This document shows, in pieces, positions 63,275 through 64,000 of a stretch of DNA of 64,000 bases. The first letter of the stretch is position 1. Each line of letters begins with the position of its first letter. Below the pieces are notes generated by a model. The model ran no database searches. It was given only the letters and a program-made list of their open reading frames with translations, and was not told where the DNA came from. The stretch is from SG8-30 sp963710135. Its GTDB lineage: Bacteria > Pseudomonadota > Gammaproteobacteria > Steroidobacterales > Steroidobacteraceae. The stretch is taken from contig CAVPYY010000003.1 in the NCBI GenBank assembly GCA_963710135.1, positions 806,001 through 870,000 on the forward strand, written 5' to 3'. A program made the position numbers and the translations under genes.

Positions 63275-64000
63275 TCAGGGCCGCGGCGTGGCTCGCGGGC
63301 GGGTCAATGCGCGGGCCAGCAGCCAGGCCAGCACGAACGCCGTGACGGTGCCGATGGCGGCGGCCAGCAACGTCGAGGCGACCGGAACGGACAACAGCCC
63401 GGTCGAGTAGTCCGGCAGGGGGGCAGCCAGCAGCTGGCCTGCCCGGGCGTCGAATCCGAAACGCTCCGCCACGTGCTCGAGCCCGTCCGGCAGGCTGCTC
63501 GCGAACGGTGCCGCGAGGGTCAGCGCCGCCAGCACCGATGCCGCGACGTAGCCATGGACCCGCCGCGGGCGCGCGCCGCCCGCGGCCGGTGCCGCCAGCA
63601 GCTCGGGCCGTGACCGGGCCACCGAGGCCAGCACCAGCATGGTGATGGCCGCCTCGCCGAGGCCGATCAGCATGTGCACGCCGCCCATCGCCGGGACGGC
63701 GATCCGCGCGCCGACCGTGCCGGACAGCGACAACTCGACGGCGCAGGCGACCGCCGCGATGACCGTCGAACACCACGCGGCGAATCCCGCCGCGACCAGC
63801 CGCGCCCGCGGTCCGTCGCCTGCCGCAGCGAGCACCAGCCGGTACACGGCGAAGCCGCTCAGCGTGGCGATCAGCGCCATGTTCAGCACGTTGGCGCCGA
63901 GGGCCGTGATGCCGCCATCGGCAAACATGAAACATTGCAGGATGAGCACCGCGGTCATCACGATGATCGCCGCGGCCGGGCCGAGCAGCACCGCGGCCAG
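63275..64000 (-). CDS. cbiM: Cobalt/nickel ECF substrate-binding CbiM with C-terminal PDGLE (CbiN-like) domain, 5' end outside window
   Basis: The open frame runs from the window edge (242 codons). The CbiM part begins inside the protein; QCFMFADGGITALGANVLNM and GGVHMLIGLGEAAITMLVLA are strongly conserved CbiM segments. After a linker the sequence SSLPDGLEHVAERFGFD marks the PDGLE domain, which replaces a separate CbiN subunit, ending with one more membrane helix. The metal-binding N-terminal Met-His region is outside the window. First visible gene of cbiMQO. Confidence 0.9.
   Translation of the reverse strand: MAAVLLGPAAAIIVMTAVLILQCFMFADGGITALGANVLNMALIATLSGFAVYRLVLAAAGDGPRARLVAAGFAAWCSTVIAAVACAVELSLSGTVGARIAVPAMGGVHMLIGLGEAAITMLVLASVARSRPELLAAPAAGGARPRRVHGYVAASVLAALTLAAPFASSLPDGLEHVAERFGFDARAGQLLAAPLPDYSTGLLSVPVASTLLAAAIGTVTAFVLAWLLARALTRPRATPRP

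Overview
The window is GC-rich (about two thirds G+C by eye), densely coded DNA. It carries conserved gammaproteobacterial gene orders: mrcA-pilMNOPQ-aroK-aroB-dgt, yicC-PP2C-rph-rdgB, tesA-ybbA-ybbP, and an MSHA-type pilus cluster. Together with two large TonB-dependent receptors and a polyhydroxybutyrate (PHB) utilisation locus, this suggests a free-living, high-GC gammaproteobacterium. The genus cannot be fixed from the sequence. No tRNA, rRNA, CRISPR array or insertion sequence was seen.

Layout. 0-8 kb (minus): MSHA-like type IV pilus operon, in transcription order prepilin, mshM, mshL, mshN, mshE, mshG and a partial PilM/GspL-like gene. 8-14.7 kb: an unknown envelope protein, yicC, a PP2C phosphatase, rph, rdgB, an M48 protease and rpmE. 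14.7-15.1 kb: an AT-richer spacer with a perfect head-to-head pair of DnaA boxes. 15-18.3 kb: hemW, gltA and an unknown conserved gene. 18.3-29.2 kb: mrcA diverging from pilMNOPQ, then aroK, aroB and dgt. 29.2-29.77 kb: a 558-bp spacer full of palindromes. 29.8-38.5 kb: pyrF, hemE, ppa, an SDR-like gene, fadD, tesA/ybbA/ybbP. 38.5-44.1 kb: an anti-sigma-like membrane protein, a DUF4139 protein, a YkgJ-type cysteine-cluster protein, and a 963-residue lipase-CHAT protease fusion. 44.2-60.9 kb: a PHB/3-hydroxybutyrate locus (acyl-CoA ligase, bdhA, 3HB-oligomer hydrolase, GST, PHB depolymerase, TonB receptor, GntP permease, symporter-type hybrid histidine kinase, second TonB receptor, NarL-type regulator). 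60.9-64 kb: oxyR and a CbiMQO nickel/cobalt importer that runs off the end.

How the genes fit together. The 44-61 kb block can be read as one programme: depolymerase and oligomer hydrolase release 3-hydroxybutyrate, the permease imports it, BdhA oxidises it to acetoacetate and the ligase could activate the acid. The kinase/regulator pair resembles CrbS/CrbR, which controls short-chain carboxylate use. Two divergent promoter regions in this block share a 15-of-16 bp element, a candidate operator.

Quality warning. At least fifteen genes, including essential ones (hemE, pilM, pilN, rdgB, hemW, fadD), are broken by single-base frameshifts while both halves stay well conserved. Many breaks sit in GCGC-rich tracts. 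This pattern points to base-level assembly error more than to gene decay. The most unusual single gene is the lipase-CHAT fusion at 41.2-44.1 kb.
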